A DNA stretch of 64,000 nt from Pseudoclavibacter sp. Marseille-Q3772 (GCF_916618895.1 NZ_OU745391.1:930001-994000); one strand, 5' to 3'. Positions 34,308 to 44,418 are shown, counted from the first letter of the stretch. Numbers and translations: made by a program. Notes: generated from the sequence alone by a model not told the origin.

Positions 34308-35900
34308 CTACTTGCGCAAGAACTTCTGCAGCTTCTCGAGTTCTTCGGGCGTCGGGCCGCCCTGCCCCTGGCCGCCGCCGAAGGCGCCACCACCGAACGC
34401 ACCGCCGCCGAACGACGAGCCAGACGGTGCCGCGGATTCCTTCGGGGCCGCCTGTTGCTGCATCCGCTTCTGCGGGTTTCCGGAGAACTTCTTCCCCTTC
34501 TTCTTCGCCGCAGCTTTCTTCGCCGCACCGCGACCACGCCCCGGCATGCCGGACATACCGGGCATTCCCGGCATTGCGGGCATGCCCTCGCCGCTTGCCA
34601 TCGAGCGAGTCATCTTCGCCATCATTTCGAACCGTTTGACCAGCTCGTTGACATCGCGAACCTCGGTACCCGAACCGCGCGCGATACGCGAACGACGAGA
34701 ACCGTTCAGCACCTTCGGGTTGCGGCGTTCCAGCGGCGTCATCGACTGAATAATCGCCTCGATACGCACCAGCGAAGACTCATCGAAGTCGTCGATTGCG
34801 TTCTTGTACTCCTTCGGCACGTTCGGCAGCAGCGAGAGCATCTTCTTGAAGTTGCCCGCGCGGCGAACCTGCTGCATTTGCTTGAGGAAGTCGTCGAGGG
34901 TGTACTCATTGCGCGCCAATTTCTCTGCAGACTTGCGCGCCTCTTCTTCATCGAACGCACGCTGTGCTTCCTCAATGAGCGACAGCACGTCACCCATGTT
35001 CAGGATGCGGCCGGCCATCCGGTCTGGGTGGAACTGTTCGAAGTCTTCGAGACGTTCACCAACCGAGGCAAACATGATCGGACGCTCGGTGGTCTGCGCA
35101 ACGGACAGCGCCGCACCACCGCGAGCATCACCATCCAGCTTCGTCAAGACAACACCGCTGAAGTCAACGCCCTGCTGGAAGGCCCGCGCGGTCGCGACCG
35201 CATCCTGACCGATCATGGCGTCGATGACGAAGAGCACCTCATCCGGGTTCGTCGCTTCTTTAATGCGACGCGCCTGATTCATCAGTTCTTCGTCGACACC
35301 GAGACGACCCGCAGTGTCGATGATGACCACATCGTGCTGCTTTGACTCTGCAAGTCGCAGCGATTCGCGGGCCACACGTACCGGGTCGCCCACACCATTG
35401 CCGGGTTCGGGTGCAAACACCGGAACACCTGCCTGGTCACCGACGATCTGCAGCTGGGTTACCGCGTTAGGGCGCTGCAAGTCGGCAGCAACCAGCATCG
35501 GTGTGTGCTGTTCCTGCACCAGCCACTTCGCCAGTTTTCCGGCGAGGGTGGTCTTACCTGCACCCTGCAAACCGACGAGCATGATTACCGTCGGTGGGCG
35601 CTTCGCGAACGAGATGTTACGGTCCTGGTCGCCACCGAGGATGCGGATGAGTTCCTCGTTAACGATCTGAACGACCTGCTGTGCCGGGTTAAGTGCGCGG
35701 TTCACCTCATCGCCGAGTGCGCGTTCGCGAACGTGCGCAACAAACGCTTTCACCACCGGCAGGGCAACGTCGGCTTCAAGCAGCGCACGACGAATTTCGC
35801 GGACAGTGCTGTCGATATCCGCCGCGGTCAGCTTTCCTTTAGAGCGGAGGTTGCCGAGGGCGTCGACGAGGCGATCAGAGAGGTTACCAAACAGGGCCAT
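34308..35900 (-). CDS. ffh: signal recognition particle protein Ffh
   Basis: Binds hydrophobic signals of nascent chains and delivers ribosomes to FtsY. 530 residues: N domain (about 1-85), GTPase G domain with G1 GLQGAGKTTLAGKLAKWL, DTAGRLGVDEELM and TKLDGDARGGAALSV, then the Met-rich M domain (MTPLERRNPKVLNGSRRSRI). After the M domain a ~85-residue tail is rich in Met/Gly/Pro, then Lys, then Gly/Phe (GGGAFGGGAFGGG). The tail is longer than in Escherichia coli Ffh. It converges on trmD and is followed upstream by a LysR gene, then ftsY. Confidence 0.96.
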   Translation of the reverse strand: MALFGNLSDRLVDALGNLRSKGKLTAADIDSTVREIRRALLEADVALPVVKAFVAHVRERALGDEVNRALNPAQQVVQIVNEELIRILGGDQDRNISFAKRPPTVIMLVGLQGAGKTTLAGKLAKWLVQEQHTPMLVAADLQRPNAVTQLQIVGDQAGVPVFAPEPGNGVGDPVRVARESLRLAESKQHDVVIIDTAGRLGVDEELMNQARRIKEATNPDEVLFVIDAMIGQDAVATARAFQQGVDFSGVVLTKLDGDARGGAALSVAQTTERPIMFASVGERLEDFEQFHPDRMAGRILNMGDVLSLIEEAQRAFDEEEARKSAEKLARNEYTLDDFLKQMQQVRRAGNFKKMLSLLPNVPKEYKNAIDDFDESSLVRIEAIIQSMTPLERRNPKVLNGSRRSRIARGSGTEVRDVNELVKRFEMMAKMTRSMASGEGMPAMPGMPGMSGMPGRGRGAAKKAAAKKKGKKFSGNPQKRMQQQAAPKESAAPSGSSFGGGAFGGGAFGGGQGQGGPTPEELEKLQKFLRK

Positions 35901-35954
35901 AGTCCGGCTATTCTACCGGGCATTCACGCTGCGCGCAGGCCCGCCGTGTATGCA

Positions 35955-36872
35955 CTACTGCTCGGCGTTACCGAGCGCTTGCGCGGCGAGTGACACGAGT
36001 GTGTTCGCCATCGTGCCAAGCGGTTGTTCTTCACGCCAGATCGCCGTGAACGGGCGGCGAAACTGCATCCCCGCCACCGCAACTCGCACCAGCCGTCCCG
36101 CTGCGAGGTCATCGCCGACGGTGACCATGCTCATCACCGACGGCCCCATCCCGGCAGCGACCGCATTACGAACCGACATCACGGCCGAAAACTCGGCGGC
36201 CGGTTCTGCGAGTTTCAGGTTCGGATGCGATTGGGCAAGCAGCGTTTCGAGCACCTGCCGAGTTCCGGAACCTTCTTCGCGCACCACCAGCGGTGTTGCG
36301 GCAAGCGTCTCAATGCTGATGTGCTCACGCCCGGCCCATTCGTGCTCGGGAGCCACGACCACGACGAGTTCATCCTGACCGATGATCCGCTGCTGCAGGC
36401 CGTCGGGCTGTTCGAACGACTCGATGAATCCAAGATCGACCTCGCCGGCGTGTACCTGCGCGATCACTTCGTGTGAGTTTACGGCTCGGACGTGCGGATG
36501 TGAGTCGATACCGGATTGCGCGCGTAGCGCGATGAGCCATCCGGGCAGCAAGTAGCCGGCGATGGTTTGGGATGCGGCGATCGGCAGATTACTTGTGCGC
36601 TCGGCTCGAAGCGCGGCGAGGCGGTCGGAGAACGCGTCTTGCGCCGCCAAGAACTCGGCAGCCCACTCGGCCACGAGGATGCCGGTCTCGGTCGGGTGCG
36701 ATCCGCGCGAACCGCGGGCAAGCAGCGTGAGCCCGAGCTCTTGCTCGAGCTTGCGCATCCGCACCGATACCGATTGCTGTGAACGTTCCGCAGCGGCGGC
36801 AGCCGCATTAATGCTGCCTTCGTTCACGACTTGAACGAATAGCGCGAGCGATTCCAGATCGAATGTTGGCAC
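35955..36872 (-). CDS. LysR family transcriptional regulator
   Basis: 305 residues: winged helix-turn-helix at the N-terminus (LESLALFVQVVNEGSINAAA, then AERSQQSVSVRMRKLEQELG) and a periplasmic-binding-like effector domain (VRAVNSHEVIAQVHAGEVDL, PLVVREEGSGTRQVLETLLA). The EGSGTR block resembles CysL/YofA-like regulators that sense small anions or amino acids. It lies between ffh and ftsY on the same strand, a place where these SRP genes are often close neighbours, which suggests insertion here. The target and ligand are not evident; no divergent gene is present. Confidence 0.88.
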   Translation of the reverse strand: MPTFDLESLALFVQVVNEGSINAAAAAAERSQQSVSVRMRKLEQELGLTLLARGSRGSHPTETGILVAEWAAEFLAAQDAFSDRLAALRAERTSNLPIAASQTIAGYLLPGWLIALRAQSGIDSHPHVRAVNSHEVIAQVHAGEVDLGFIESFEQPDGLQQRIIGQDELVVVVAPEHEWAGREHISIETLAATPLVVREEGSGTRQVLETLLAQSHPNLKLAEPAAEFSAVMSVRNAVAAGMGPSVMSMVTVGDDLAAGRLVRVAVAGMQFRRPFTAIWREEQPLGTMANTLVSLAAQALGNAEQ

Positions 36873-36896
36873 GATTGCGACGATACTGGCCGCGTG

Positions 36897-37778
36897 TTAC
36901 GCGTCGGCGAGAAGCTGCTCGGCGAACACGTGCGGCGTGAAACCGGTGAGATCGCCGATCCCTTCGCCGGTACCGATGAGCTTGATCGGCAGCCCGGTAC
37001 GTTCCTGCACCGCAAGCACGAACCCGCCCTTGGCCGAGCCATCGAGTTTGGTGATGACCAGCCCGGTCACCCCAGCGTGTTCGATGAATGCCTCGGCCTG
37101 CATCACACCGTTTTGCCCGGTGGTGGCGTCGAGCACGAGCAGCACCTCGGACACCGGCACGATTTTTTCGACCACGCGGTGAATCTTGCTGAGCTCATCC
37201 ATCAACCCGGCTTTGGTTTGCAAGCGACCGGCGGTGTCGATCACGACCATCTCGATCCCCTCGCGCACGGCGGTCTCCACCGTCTGGTAGGCGACGGATG
37301 CGGGGTCTTGACCGAAGTGCTGGGGGCGAACAATGCGCACATCCGCTCGCATCGCCCAAGTGTCGAGCTGCTCAACGGCAGCGGCACGGAACGTATCAGC
37401 AGCACCGACAACGACCGTGCGCCCGAAGTTACGCAGGAACCGGGCAAACTTTCCGATCGTGGTGGTCTTGCCGACACCGTTCACCCCAACAACGAGGGTG
37501 ACGGCGGGTCGCTCCGAAAGTTTGAGCGTTGGGTCGAATTTCGCAAGGCGCTCTTCAATTGTTTCGCGCAGCATCCGCTTCAAATCACGCGGATCATCCG
37601 TGCCTAGGCGCACCACCTCACCACGGAGCTCATCGAGAATCTCGTCGGTGATATCCGGGCCGAAGTCAGCGGTGATGAGCGCGTCTTCGAGGTCTTCCCA
37701 CGTCTGTTCGTCGATCTTGTCGCGGGTGAACATGCCGCGGAGGGCATTTCCGAGGGACCATGCGCGTCGTTCTGCCAT
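36897..37778 (-). CDS. ftsY: signal recognition particle receptor FtsY
   Basis: Membrane-associated GTPase that receives the SRP-ribosome complex. 293 residues: NG domain only, with KIDEQTWEDLEDALITADFG in the N part, G1 VVGVNGVGKTTTIGKFARFL, GAADTFRAAAVEQL, DTAGRLQTKAGLMDEL, TKLDGSAKGGFVLAVQ and the closing GIGDLTGFTPHVFAEQL. The acidic A domain of enterobacterial FtsY is missing, as in many actinobacteria; the short basic-aromatic N-terminus (RRAWSLGNALRGMF) may bind lipid. Elsewhere ftsY commonly follows smc; here smc lies ~22 kb away on the same strand. Confidence 0.95.
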   Translation of the reverse strand: MAERRAWSLGNALRGMFTRDKIDEQTWEDLEDALITADFGPDITDEILDELRGEVVRLGTDDPRDLKRMLRETIEERLAKFDPTLKLSERPAVTLVVGVNGVGKTTTIGKFARFLRNFGRTVVVGAADTFRAAAVEQLDTWAMRADVRIVRPQHFGQDPASVAYQTVETAVREGIEMVVIDTAGRLQTKAGLMDELSKIHRVVEKIVPVSEVLLVLDATTGQNGVMQAEAFIEHAGVTGLVITKLDGSAKGGFVLAVQERTGLPIKLIGTGEGIGDLTGFTPHVFAEQLLADA

Positions 37779-37841
37779 AGCTCCACCCTAGGCGATTCGC
37801 CGGAGCGCGTCGTGTGACTTCCGCCCCGTAGGCTGGTTGTC

Positions 37842-38405
37842 ATGCGAATTGGTTTGATCCGTCACGGAGAAACAGATTGGAATGCGGCCGGCCGACTCCA
37901 GGGTACGACCGATATTCCGTTAAACGCCCGAGGCATTAGCCAGTCCAAGGATGCGGCACAGTTCATCGGCGGGCAGGGATGGTCACAGGTGTACTGTTCC
38001 CCGTTGACGCGTACCCGCGACACCGCCCAGTTCTTCGCCGACGCGCTGCAGATCGAAACGCCCACAGTGTTGGCTGCAGTCATTGAGCGTAGCTTTGGCG
38101 ATCTCGAGGGCGAACTGGTGTACCTCGAAGACGGTTCTCGTCGCAGCCTCGATCACCCGACAGTTGAGTCAACGGATGCGGTGGTCGAGCGAGTCTTGCC
38201 TGCCCTGCGTGAACTTGCCAGTACTCATCCGCACGAGGATGTGCTGGTTATCACGCACGGTAGCGTCGTGCGACTCGTGTTGCAGGCAATACTCGGACGA
38301 ACCGCACCGGGCATCAACAACCTCGGTTATTCGGTCATCGAAACTGCTGATTCGCCGACGGGATTCGTCGTCCGCGTCGCAAACGGGTATCCCGTCGCAA
38401 CCTAG
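37842..38405 (+). CDS. histidine phosphatase family protein
   Basis: 187 residues of the phosphoglycerate-mutase-like superfamily. The phosphohistidine motif is MRIGLIRHGETDWNAAGRLQ (RHGE), followed by GTTDIPLNARG, the acid/base Glu in ERSFGDLEGE, and the second His in DVLVITHGSVVRLVLQAIL. All catalytic residues are present. The substrate could be a sugar phosphate, nucleotide or cobalamin intermediate, and cannot be settled. It is divergent from ftsY, with 63 bases between, and followed by a good hairpin. Confidence 0.88.
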   Translation: MRIGLIRHGETDWNAAGRLQGTTDIPLNARGISQSKDAAQFIGGQGWSQVYCSPLTRTRDTAQFFADALQIETPTVLAAVIERSFGDLEGELVYLEDGSRRSLDHPTVESTDAVVERVLPALRELASTHPHEDVLVITHGSVVRLVLQAILGRTAPGINNLGYSVIETADSPTGFVVRVANGYPVAT

Positions 38406-38420
38406 CGAGCGACAACAGAC

Positions 38421-38462
38421 CGAGGGCCGCCGCCCACGCAATCGCGTACACAACGGCCCTCG
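38421..38462. terminator. hairpin terminator
   Basis: CGAGGGCCG at 38421-38429 pairs perfectly with CGGCCCTCG at 38454-38462 (9 bp, 24-base loop), between the convergent phosphatase gene and the truncated LPxTG gene. Confidence 0.6.
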
Positions 38463-38492
38463 AGTAACGGCTCATGCCTGGGCTTCGAGTGC

Positions 38493-38975
38493 CTAGCCGT
38501 CGATCTCAGCTTCGACTCGCCGCAGCTGTTGGCGATGGCGCAGACCGAGTGCGGTACTCGCTGCCAGCAGTAGCGCGATGGCAATGCCCATCGGCCCTAC
38601 CGGAACATCGGCACCGGTACTCGGGAGGGTGCCTCCGGCGGCGTCTTCGCTATCACTGCCCTTGCCGCCACCGGTGGGCGCAACCTCTTGCGGTGTTTTC
38701 GCTGCCGGATCGGATGCGTCCGGAGCAGGCTGCGATGGTTCGGTCGGTGCTGATGGACCTGGGTCGGTGGCCGATGGTGCAGGCGCTTCAACAGCGGCAC
38801 CTTCCGGCGCCAGCCACTCGATCGACCGGCCAATCCACTGGTAGCTACCGATCGGGTGATTGCGGAAGTTGACCGTGGTACCTAGCATCACCATCCGTGA
38901 GCCCTCACCATCGGCGTTCACTGTGACCACCGATGCTTGCCCAGCCGCATCCGAAACCACAACTGATGGCCCCAA
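38493..38975 (-). pseudogene. 3' fragment of an LPxTG-anchored surface protein gene
   Basis: The 160-codon frame is closed upstream by TAA next to its first possible start (a TTG at 38975), and has no signal peptide. It reads DAAGQASVVTVNADGEGSRM, VMLGTTVNFRNHPIGSYQWI, a ~60-residue Pro/Ser/Glu linker, then the sorting signal LPSTGADVPVG, a hydrophobic helix and HRQQLRRVEAE. The first ~45 residues look like the last strand-helix of a larger enzyme domain (an M14-carboxypeptidase-like or GATase-like end is possible). It appears to have lost its 5' part where the unknown pair of genes begins. Confidence 0.7.
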
Positions 38976-39128
38976 TTACTGTGCGCACAACCGAACAGGA
39001 GCCCTCCACAGCTATCCAAAAGTTTGGGCTTCTGAGTGCGAGTTTCGTCTCAGCAATGGTGTAGTTATTACGTTCGCGATTCGAACGGGGTCATCAACAA
39101 TGACGCAAAAAGAGAACTACCGCTGCAA

Positions 39129-39644
39129 ATGGACGTACAAGTAGAAACATCACGGTTCCGTGCACCGGGCACACAGCTACCCGGGTCAACGCTATATCTC
39201 CAGCCTTCACCGACGGTTGCGGTTCGAGTCGGCCCGTGCTTCGTTAACGACGCGAAGCTTACTGTTGAATTAAGCGTGCGGTCATATCGGCAGCCGAGCT
39301 GCGATATCGATTCGTTCCTCCCCGCGTGGCGGGAATCATTCCCAGGCCAACAGGATGCTTCGAACAGCATTCGACTGTGGATGAATTGGGCTGACTCGAC
39401 CATACGGTTTTCGTGGGAGTGCGGGTCGTCAGAGTTCGGAACATTCAGCTCCTGCGACCAAACGCTCAGCACCGACTGTTTCATCTGGGTTCCAGGCGAG
39501 GAACCAACCATTTTCGTTGATTGGAGTGATGCCGACATTCCAACGTCGGCACTCATCATTCCCTCGACCACGCTTCAAGTAGCACGTTCCACGCGGTCAG
39601 CGGTTGCAACACAAAGGCCCGTACCCAACAAGGAGAGCAAATGA
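39129..39644 (+). CDS. unknown protein, first of a paralogous pair
   Basis: About 171 residues from the ATG at 39129; a GTG at 39036 would add 31 residues and neither start has a convincing ribosome site. No family is recognised. The chain is beta-rich and holds five cysteines, with alternating hydrophobic stretches (LTVELSVRS, IRLWMNWADSTIRFSWECG, EPTIFVDWSDADIPTSALII). Its stop overlaps the next start as ATGA. It shows low but ordered similarity to that gene's product. Base composition is poorer in G+C than the neighbours and codon use differs, which suggests transfer. Confidence 0.55.
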   Translation: MDVQVETSRFRAPGTQLPGSTLYLQPSPTVAVRVGPCFVNDAKLTVELSVRSYRQPSCDIDSFLPAWRESFPGQQDASNSIRLWMNWADSTIRFSWECGSSEFGTFSSCDQTLSTDCFIWVPGEEPTIFVDWSDADIPTSALIIPSTTLQVARSTRSAVATQRPVPNKESK

Positions 39645-40150
39645 GTGTCTCGATGCATACACCAAAGACCGTTGACTCGCAGGAGACCTGGCTCGCTGGC
39701 ATTGTTGAGCCACCAATAACCCTCGACCTCAGCAGTGATGACTTGTGTGTGCGATTACACCGGTTTGCGCTAACCCCCGAACGACTTGAGATACGAGTTG
39801 AAGCCCAGGCAGTTTCCGGCACTTTTCCACTCCACCGTCGCGAACCGGTTCCCGGCGAGCACGACTCTGATGCGCCTTTAGCGATGTGGTGCAACCGTAG
39901 TGACAGAACCAATTTCGTTGTGGCGCAATCGAGCGGGACCGATAGACGCACCTTTAACTTGTCAGTGCCACTGGTCTTTAACCGTATTGGTGAGCCGGGC
40001 CCCATTGAAGACAATACTGAGATCACTGTGTTTGTGCGATGGCGGACCGGCAGCAGCCCCAACGCGCCGAGCGAAACCCACCGCATCCACCTCGATGACC
40101 AGACAGTACGGCGAACATTGCGAGCAGCAATGGTGGTGTCTGCTGCCTAA
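39641..40150 (+). CDS. unknown protein, second of a paralogous pair
   Basis: 169 residues from the ATG at 39641 with AAGGAGAG upstream, so translation is well supported. No family is recognised. Beta-rich segments (LCVRLHRFALTPERLEIRVE, RTFNLSVPLVFNR, ITVFVRWRTGSSPNAPSETH) lie at matching places to those of the first protein; ends also align (VARSTRSAV with VRRTLRAAM). There is no signal peptide or membrane helix. The four-base overlap implies that both are made together, possibly as partners. What they do is not known. Confidence 0.65.
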   Translation: MSVSMHTPKTVDSQETWLAGIVEPPITLDLSSDDLCVRLHRFALTPERLEIRVEAQAVSGTFPLHRREPVPGEHDSDAPLAMWCNRSDRTNFVVAQSSGTDRRTFNLSVPLVFNRIGEPGPIEDNTEITVFVRWRTGSSPNAPSETHRIHLDDQTVRRTLRAAMVVSAA

Positions 40151-40263
40151 CTAAGCCTGTGTAACCAGCGCGAACACTCGCTTCAATGAGCGGAAACGCT
40201 CAGGATAGTCCCGCGATTCACAGGGCAAACAACCTTGCTTCGGGCCCAACGTGTACCCTTAGA

Positions 40264-40378
40264 ACTTCAGTGAAGGGGAGTATTCCTCGAACGGTGCTGT
40301 CGTCATCACGGAACGCGTGGTACGCCACGATCCCGGCATCACCGGCTGCCCCGCAGCGGAAGAGACCTTCAGCGAAGT
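40264..40378 (+). ncRNA. yybP-ykoY (manganese) riboswitch
   Basis: The 5' arm ACTTCAGTGAAGG (40264-40276) pairs with CCTTCAGCGAAGT (40366-40378), forming a long P1 with one small internal mismatch. GGGGAGTA at 40275-40282 is the conserved L1 loop, and GAAGAGACC just before the 3' arm fits the L3 region. The element lies 27 bases before the TerC gene, the usual regulon of this riboswitch family, which senses Mn2+ and turns on export. Known from family: Mn2+ binding raises expression. Confidence 0.82.
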
Positions 40379-40405
40379 TCATGCGAACCACCTGGAGGAA
40401 CCCGT

Positions 40406-42653
<2,248 letters not shown>

Positions 42654-43090
42654 TGCTCGATGCGCTCGGCCACTGTCGCGTAGTTCCGATACGGGCTGCC
42701 GAGTGCCTGGCCGGTCACCGGGTCACGGCCCTGCCCGATCAGACGTTGAAGCTCCTCCTCAGAAACCTCATCGCCGACAGTGATGCTTCCGCCGCCGAGC
42801 GCGATGACCGCTGACCCCATCCACCTGCCGGGTGGGGTGCCTTCCTCCGTGTAGTACCTCGTCAGCGGGGTCGAGAGAGCACGCTCGCCGTCACCCGAGG
42901 CGACGGTGCGCAGGAGGTACTTGTAGCCGTCACCGGCGGACATCACCCGCATCGAAACCGTCACCAGCCGCCGCCTCTCCTCACCCCGAAGGTGAGCCCC
43001 GCAGTCCGCGGCGCGGCGACTTCGGGGGCCACTTTCGGACGGTGGCGCTCCTCGCTTGCAAGACGCGTGACAACTCGTGCGAGCGAACCG

Positions 43091-43120
43091 CGAAGGACTG
43101 AGTGGCGAAGGACTGAGTGG
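43091..43120. repeat. 15-bp direct tandem repeat (two copies)
   Basis: CGAAGGACTGAGTGG occurs twice head to tail, followed by CGAA. It is in the leader region between the divergent relaxase fragment and the methyltransferase gene. Confidence 0.85.
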
Positions 43121-43206
43121 CGAACGTCGATGGCGGATATCTGCGTGAGGCTCAGTGACGGAATAGGCGCTGAGCCGTGTGCGGCCGGTGCACCTGGCTG
43201 GTGACC

Positions 43207-43235
43207 ATCCCGGGGCAGCAGCACGACTCCGGGAT
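43207..43235 (+). promoter_or_regulatory. hairpin ahead of the methyltransferase gene
   Basis: ATCCCGGGG (43207-43215) pairs with CTCCGGGAT (43227-43235, one mismatch) around an 11-base loop, ending ten bases before the AGGAGG of dcm. It could affect translation or termination; no function is shown. Confidence 0.4.
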
Positions 43236-43257
43236 CACTGTTCTAGGAGGCTCACCC

Positions 43258-44370
43258 GTGGCAGACCTGCCCCTCGTCAGCCCGGCCACGCCACTGCGTG
43301 TCGGGTCACTGTTCTCCGGCTATGGCGGGCTCGATCTCGCCGTCGAAGAAGTCTTCAACGCCCGCACGATATGGTTCTCCGAGATCAACGAACCCGTCGC
43401 GCGTGTCTTCTCCCATCACTGGCCCGATGCGCCGAACCTCGGCGACATCACCACTATCGACTGGGACACCGTCCCACCGGTGGACATCCTCTGCGGCGGG
43501 TTCCCTTGCCAAGATGTGTCGACTGTCGGGAAGATGGCCGGCCTGGCACCGGGCACCCGCTCCGGCCTCTGGGGACACATGGCGGCAGCGATCGACGCGC
43601 TGCAACCCGAATGGGTCGTAATCGAGAACGTCCGTGGGTTGCTCTCCGCGCCCGCGATCCGCGCAAACCTCGAAGGAGACGATAATGAGCAACGCAACTT
43701 CAGAGATGCAACCCCCGACAGTGCAACCCCTCGCGGTGTGGAACCCGACCCGTGGCATCTGGGAGAAGCCGCAACTCGACCTCTTCGGGCAGCAGGAGCA
43801 GTTCTGGGAGACCTGGCCGACCTCAGGTATGACGCGCGATGGCTCGGTTTACCCGCTTCCGACATCGGGGCACCCCACCCCAGGTACCGTGTGTTCATCC
43901 TCGCCCACCGCACTCTTCCGGACACCACTCGCGTCGGACGCCTCACGCGGCGGGGAGAGTCTGCAACAGGTGAAGGAACGCCGGGGCACGATCGCGCTGA
44001 GTCATCAGATCATAGACCTCGCCCTCCACGGACCGAGCGGGTACCGTACCGAGGAACCCGAGAGCCTGTGGTCGTTGATCGGGCAACTCTTCGACGCTGG
44101 GGACGATACGCCGAAGCCGTGACTCGATGGGAGCAGATCGCTGGCCGTGTTGCGCCCTCGCCTGCGCATTTGAGCGACGACACCGGCCCCCGTCCCGCAC
44201 CCGCGTTTGTGGAATGGCTCATGGGTCTTCCATCGGGATGGGTAACTGATGCCCAGCATGGACTTACCGCAAATCATCAGCTCGCCGCACTTGGAAATGG
44301 CGTGTTGCCGAGGCAAGCGAGCGCTGCGATTACGGCGCTAATCGTGAGCTTGGTGCACGAAAGCACATAG
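43258..44370 (+). CDS. DNA (cytosine-5-)-methyltransferase
   Basis: 370 residues from a GTG with AGGAGG seven bases upstream. Motif I LRVGSLFSGYGGLDLAVEEV, motif IV CGGFPCQDVSTVGKMAGLAP with the catalytic Pro-Cys, motif VI VIENVRGLL, a motif-VIII-like segment HPRYRVFILAHR, and motif X ANHQLAALGNGVLPRQA are visible. The region between VIII and X (target recognition) coincides with another reading frame that looks like a gene. No partner endonuclease is adjacent, so it is a solitary enzyme of the kind carried by conjugative elements to protect DNA on entry. Confidence 0.92.
   Translation: MADLPLVSPATPLRVGSLFSGYGGLDLAVEEVFNARTIWFSEINEPVARVFSHHWPDAPNLGDITTIDWDTVPPVDILCGGFPCQDVSTVGKMAGLAPGTRSGLWGHMAAAIDALQPEWVVIENVRGLLSAPAIRANLEGDDNEQRNFRDATPDSATPRGVEPDPWHLGEAATRPLRAAGAVLGDLADLRYDARWLGLPASDIGAPHPRYRVFILAHRTLPDTTRVGRLTRRGESATGEGTPGHDRAESSDHRPRPPRTERVPYRGTREPVVVDRATLRRWGRYAEAVTRWEQIAGRVAPSPAHLSDDTGPRPAPAFVEWLMGLPSGWVTDAQHGLTANHQLAALGNGVLPRQASAAITALIVSLVHEST
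43685..44122 (+). CDS. gene nested in the methyltransferase in another frame
   Basis: 145 residues from an ATG with AAGGAG six bases upstream, a strong site lying wholly inside the methyltransferase coding sequence in the +1 frame. The product reads like a real protein, not a shadow: PPTVQPLAVWNPTRGIWEKP, QLDLFGQQEQFWETWPTSGM, TRDGSVYPLPTSGHPTPG and SSSPTALFRTPLASDASRGG. Proteins with the WxxWPTSGMTRxGxxYxLP pattern are known as phage and mobile-element hypotheticals. The function is not known. Both frames carry conserved-looking stretches in the same DNA. Confidence 0.62.
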   Translation: MSNATSEMQPPTVQPLAVWNPTRGIWEKPQLDLFGQQEQFWETWPTSGMTRDGSVYPLPTSGHPTPGTVCSSSPTALFRTPLASDASRGGESLQQVKERRGTIALSHQIIDLALHGPSGYRTEEPESLWSLIGQLFDAGDDTPKP

Positions 44371-44384
44371 TCGAAAACACCTGC

Positions 44385-44404
44385 GCCGTAGTTCAAAGTT
44401 CGGC
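44385..44404. promoter_or_regulatory. imperfect palindrome, candidate DtxR-type box
   Basis: GCCGTAGTTCAAAGTTCGGC matches itself in 7 of 10 symmetric pairs and sits 15 bases before the start of the first DtxR gene. A closely similar sequence (GCCGTAGTT, CAAA, GTT and GGC in the same order) occurs at 50394-50414 ahead of nrdI. A regulator site is inferred. Confidence 0.45.
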
Positions 44405-44418
44405 AGTACCATGAGTAA

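Larger units (their letters stand above)
42965..43257. other. region upstream of the relaxase fragment, candidate oriT
   Basis: About 290 bases without a supported gene. It contains the inverted repeat CGCTTGCA (43053-43060)/TGCGAGCG (43078-43085, one G-T), a tandem 15-bp repeat CGAAGGACTGAGTGG (43091-43120), and a hairpin ATCCCGGGG/CTCCGGGAT (43207-43235) just before the methyltransferase ribosome site. Relaxase genes often lie beside their oriT, so the first repeat is a candidate; this is inference only. Confidence 0.4.

Noticed and set aside
39068..39571. 167-codon minus-strand ORF opposite the first unknown gene
   Set aside because: The plus-strand reading is joined by an ATGA overlap to a gene with a strong ribosome site and shows similarity to its product; the minus ORF has neither.
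42961..43224. 87-codon minus-strand ORF upstream of the relaxase fragment
   Set aside because: Contains only translation of the 15-bp tandem repeat and has no ribosome site; the region is better seen as control or oriT DNA.
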